64,000 nucleotides of DNA from Escarpia spicata (taxonomy: Eukaryota; Annelida; Polychaeta; Sabellida; Siboglinidae). Position numbers and translations under genes: made by a program. The stretch is taken from assembly GCA_963995525.1 (NCBI GenBank), contig OZ023207.1, positions 2,371,344 through 2,435,343 of the forward strand. The letters are read 5' to 3'. This document shows positions 61,434-64,000 of this stretch, piece by piece. The notes beneath the pieces are model-generated. The model was given only the letters and a program-made list of their open reading frames with translations. It was not told where the DNA came from and ran no database searches. Every line of letters begins with the position of its first letter. Position 1 is the first letter of the stretch.

Positions 61434-64000
61434 AAGTCCTACCAGTACTAAAAAATTCTGAGTCCTACCAGCCCTAAAAAGTTCTGAGTCCTACCGACAC
61501 TAAAACGTTATAAGTACTACCAACACAAAAAATTCTGAGTCCTACCAGCACTAAAACGTTATAAGTCCTACCGACACTAAAAAGTTCTGAGTCCTACCAA
61601 CACTAAAAAGTTCTGAGCCCTACCGACCCTAAAAAGTTCTGAGCCCTACCGACCCTAAAAAGTTCTGAGTCCTACCAGCACTAAAACGTTATAAGCCCTA
61701 CCGACACTAAAAAGTTCTGAGTCCTACCGACACTAAAACGTTATAAGTCCTACCAACACTAAAAATTTCTGAGTCCTACCAACCCTAAAAAGTTCTGAGT
61801 CCTACCAGCCCTAAAAAGTTCTGAGTCCTACCAGTACTAAAAAGTTATAAGTACTACCGACCCTAAAAAGTTCTGAGTCCTACCAACACTAAAACGTTAT
61901 AAGTCCTACCGACCCTAAAAAGTTCTGAGTCCTACCGACACTAAAACGTTATAAGTCCTACCAACCCTAAAAAGTTCTGAGTCCTACCAACACTAAAACG
62001 TTATAAGTACTACCAACAGTAAAAAGTTCTGAGTCCTACCAACACTAAAACATTATAAGTCCTACCGACACTAAAAAGTTCTGAGTCCTACCAACCCTAA
62101 AAAGTTCTGAGTCCTACCAGCCCTAAAAAGTTCTGAGTCCTACCGACACTAAAACGTTATAAGTCCTACCAACCCTAAAAAGTTCTGAGTCCTACCAACA
62201 CTAAAACGTTATAAGCCCTACCGACACTAAAAAGTTCTGAGTCCTACCGACACTAAAACGTTATAAGTCCTACCAACACTAAAAAGTTCTGAGTCCTACC
62301 AACACTAAAAAGTTATAAGTACTACCAGCCCTAAAAAGTTCTGAGTCCTACCGACACTAAAACGTTATAAGTCCTACCGACCCTAAAAAGTTCTGAGTCC
62401 TACCAACACTAAAACGTTATAAGTCCTACCGACCCTAAAAAGTTCTGAGTCCTACCGACACTAAAACGTTATAAGTCCTACCAACCCTAAAAAGTTCTGA
62501 GTCCTACCAACCCTAAAAAGTTCTGAGCCCTACCGACACTAAAAAGTTCTGAGTCCTACCAACCCTAAAACATTATAAGTCCTACCGACACTAAAAAGTT
62601 CTGAGTCCTACCAACCCTAAAAAGTTCCGAGTCCTACCAGCCCTAAAAAGTTCTGAGTCCTACCGACACTAAAACGTTATAAGTCCTACCAACCCTAAAA
62701 AGTTCTGAGTCCTACCGACAATAAAACGTTCTGAGTCCTACCGACACTAAAAAGTTATAATTCCTACCAGTACTAAAAAGTTATAAGTACTACCAGCCCT
62801 AAAAAGTTCTGAGTCCTACCGACACTAAAACGTTATAAGTACTACCGACCCTAAAAAGTTCTGAGTCCTACCGACACTAAAACGTTATAAGTCCTACCGA
62901 CACTAAAAAGTTCTGAGTCCTACCGACACTAAAACGTTATAAGTCCTACCAACCCTAAAAAGTTCTGAGTCGTACCAACACTAAAACGTTATAAGTCCTA
63001 CCAACACTAAAAAGTTCTGAGTCCTACCAACCCTAAAAAGTTCTGAGCCCTACCGACACTAAAAAGTTCTGAGTCCTACCAACCCTAAAAAGTTCTGAGT
63101 CCTACCAGCCCTAAAAAGTTCTGAGTCCTACCGACACTAAAACGTTCTGAGTCCTACCGACACTAAAAAGTTATAATTCCTACCAGTACTAAAAAGTTAT
63201 AAGTACTACCAGCCCTAAAAAGTTCTGAGTCCTACCGACACTAAAACGTTATAAGTACTACCGACCCTAAAAAGTTCTGAGTCCTACCGACACTAAAACG
63301 TTATAAGTCCTACCGACACTAAAAAGTTCTGAGTCCTACCGACACTAAAACGTTATAAGTCCTACCAACCCTAAAAAGTTCTGAGTCGTACCAACACTAA
63401 AACGTTATAAGTCCTACCAACACTAAAAAGTTCTGAGTCCTACCAACCCTAAAAAGTTCTGAGCCCTACCGACACTAAAAAGTTCTGAGTCCTACCAACC
63501 CTAAAAAGTTCTGAGTCCTACCAGCCCTAAAAAGTTCTGAGTCCTACCGACACTAAAACGTTATAAGTACTACCAACCCTAAAAAGTTCTGAGTCCTACC
63601 AACACTAAAACGTTATAAGTACTACCAACACTAAAAAGTTCTGAGTCCTACCGACACTAAAACGTTCTGAGTCCTACCGACACTAAAACGTTATAAGTCC
63701 TACCAGTACTAAAAAGTTCTGAGTCCTACCAGCCCTAAAAAGTTCTGAGTCCTACCGACACTAAAACGTTATAAGTACTACCAACCCTAAAAAGTTCTGA
63801 GTCCTACCAGCACTAAAACGTTATAAGTCCTACCAACCCTAAAAAGTTCTGAGTCGTACCAACACTAAAACGTTATAAGTCCTACCAACACTAAAAAGTT
63901 CTGAGTCCTACCAACCCTAAAAAGTTCTGAGCCCTACCGACACTAAAAAGTTCTGAGCCCTACCAACCCTAAAAAGTTCTGAGTCCTACCGACACTAAAA
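61434..64000. repeat. 26-bp minisatellite with two alternating unit types (~98 copies, runs off the window)
   Basis: Units are AGTCCTACC, a 4-base variable part (GACA, AACA, AACC, AGCC or AGTA), CTAAAA, then AGTTCTG (type A) or CGTTATA (type B). Types A and B are interspersed in a non-random pattern. A marker with TTATAATTCC recurs at 62755 and 63171, exactly 416 bp or 16 units apart, showing a higher-order block. No coding source was recognised. Confidence 0.97.

Overview
The window is eukaryotic and almost certainly from an invertebrate animal. It contains degraded Ty3/gypsy and APE-type non-LTR retrotransposons, long minisatellites, a spliced first exon with a strong GT donor, and CpG-type promoter motifs (CRE, NRF-1). 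The short-LTR element at 866-4243 matches the mollusc Steamer group in LTR length. A mollusc or other marine lophotrochozoan is therefore the best guess, but no sequence here proves it. No rRNA, tRNA, operon or CRISPR array was found. Roughly 60 % of the window is tandem repeat.

Layout. 1-4250: nothing recognisable, then a Steamer-like LTR retrotransposon with two 177-bp LTRs, a gag stub fused to pol by an internal deletion, two nonsense codons and a frameshift. 4800-7575: AT microsatellite, a 5'-truncated antisense LINE reverse transcriptase (YADD box), and AT, GT and CCA microsatellites. 8919-14040: an antisense LINE relic split by about 4 kb of a 26-bp minisatellite, whose unit is the conserved SYY-PPND motif of the LINE's own endonuclease. 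14160-15400: a repeat fragment and a sense LINE C-terminus. 15984-31458: a second, rearranged Ty3/gypsy element with repeated 5' ends, gag, a 61-bp array, protease, RT, and then 8.9 kb of a 69-bp array made from the RT connection segment. 31459-35640: a 58-bp array, a pair of old 0.4-kb repeats and another LINE C-terminus. 35702-52308: a 16.6-kb 70-bp satellite with higher-order structure. 52309-52953: simple repeats including about 300 bp of (CT)n.

53344-53458 looks like a genuine first coding exon with a signal-peptide-like segment and a phase-1 donor. Its presumed intron holds a 52-bp and a 97-bp array that share a module. 59742-61344 holds a 20-bp perfect hairpin, two octamer sites, a CCAAT box, a 62-bp repeat, three CREs, an NRF-1 palindrome and a short zinc-finger ORF. 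A 26-bp array fills 61434 to the window end.

Main message: three of the minisatellites can be traced, by reading frame and flanking homology, to coding motifs of retrotransposons that they interrupt. The very long open frames at 22.5-30.5 kb (both strands) and in the (CT)n tract are consequences of repeat period, not genes.
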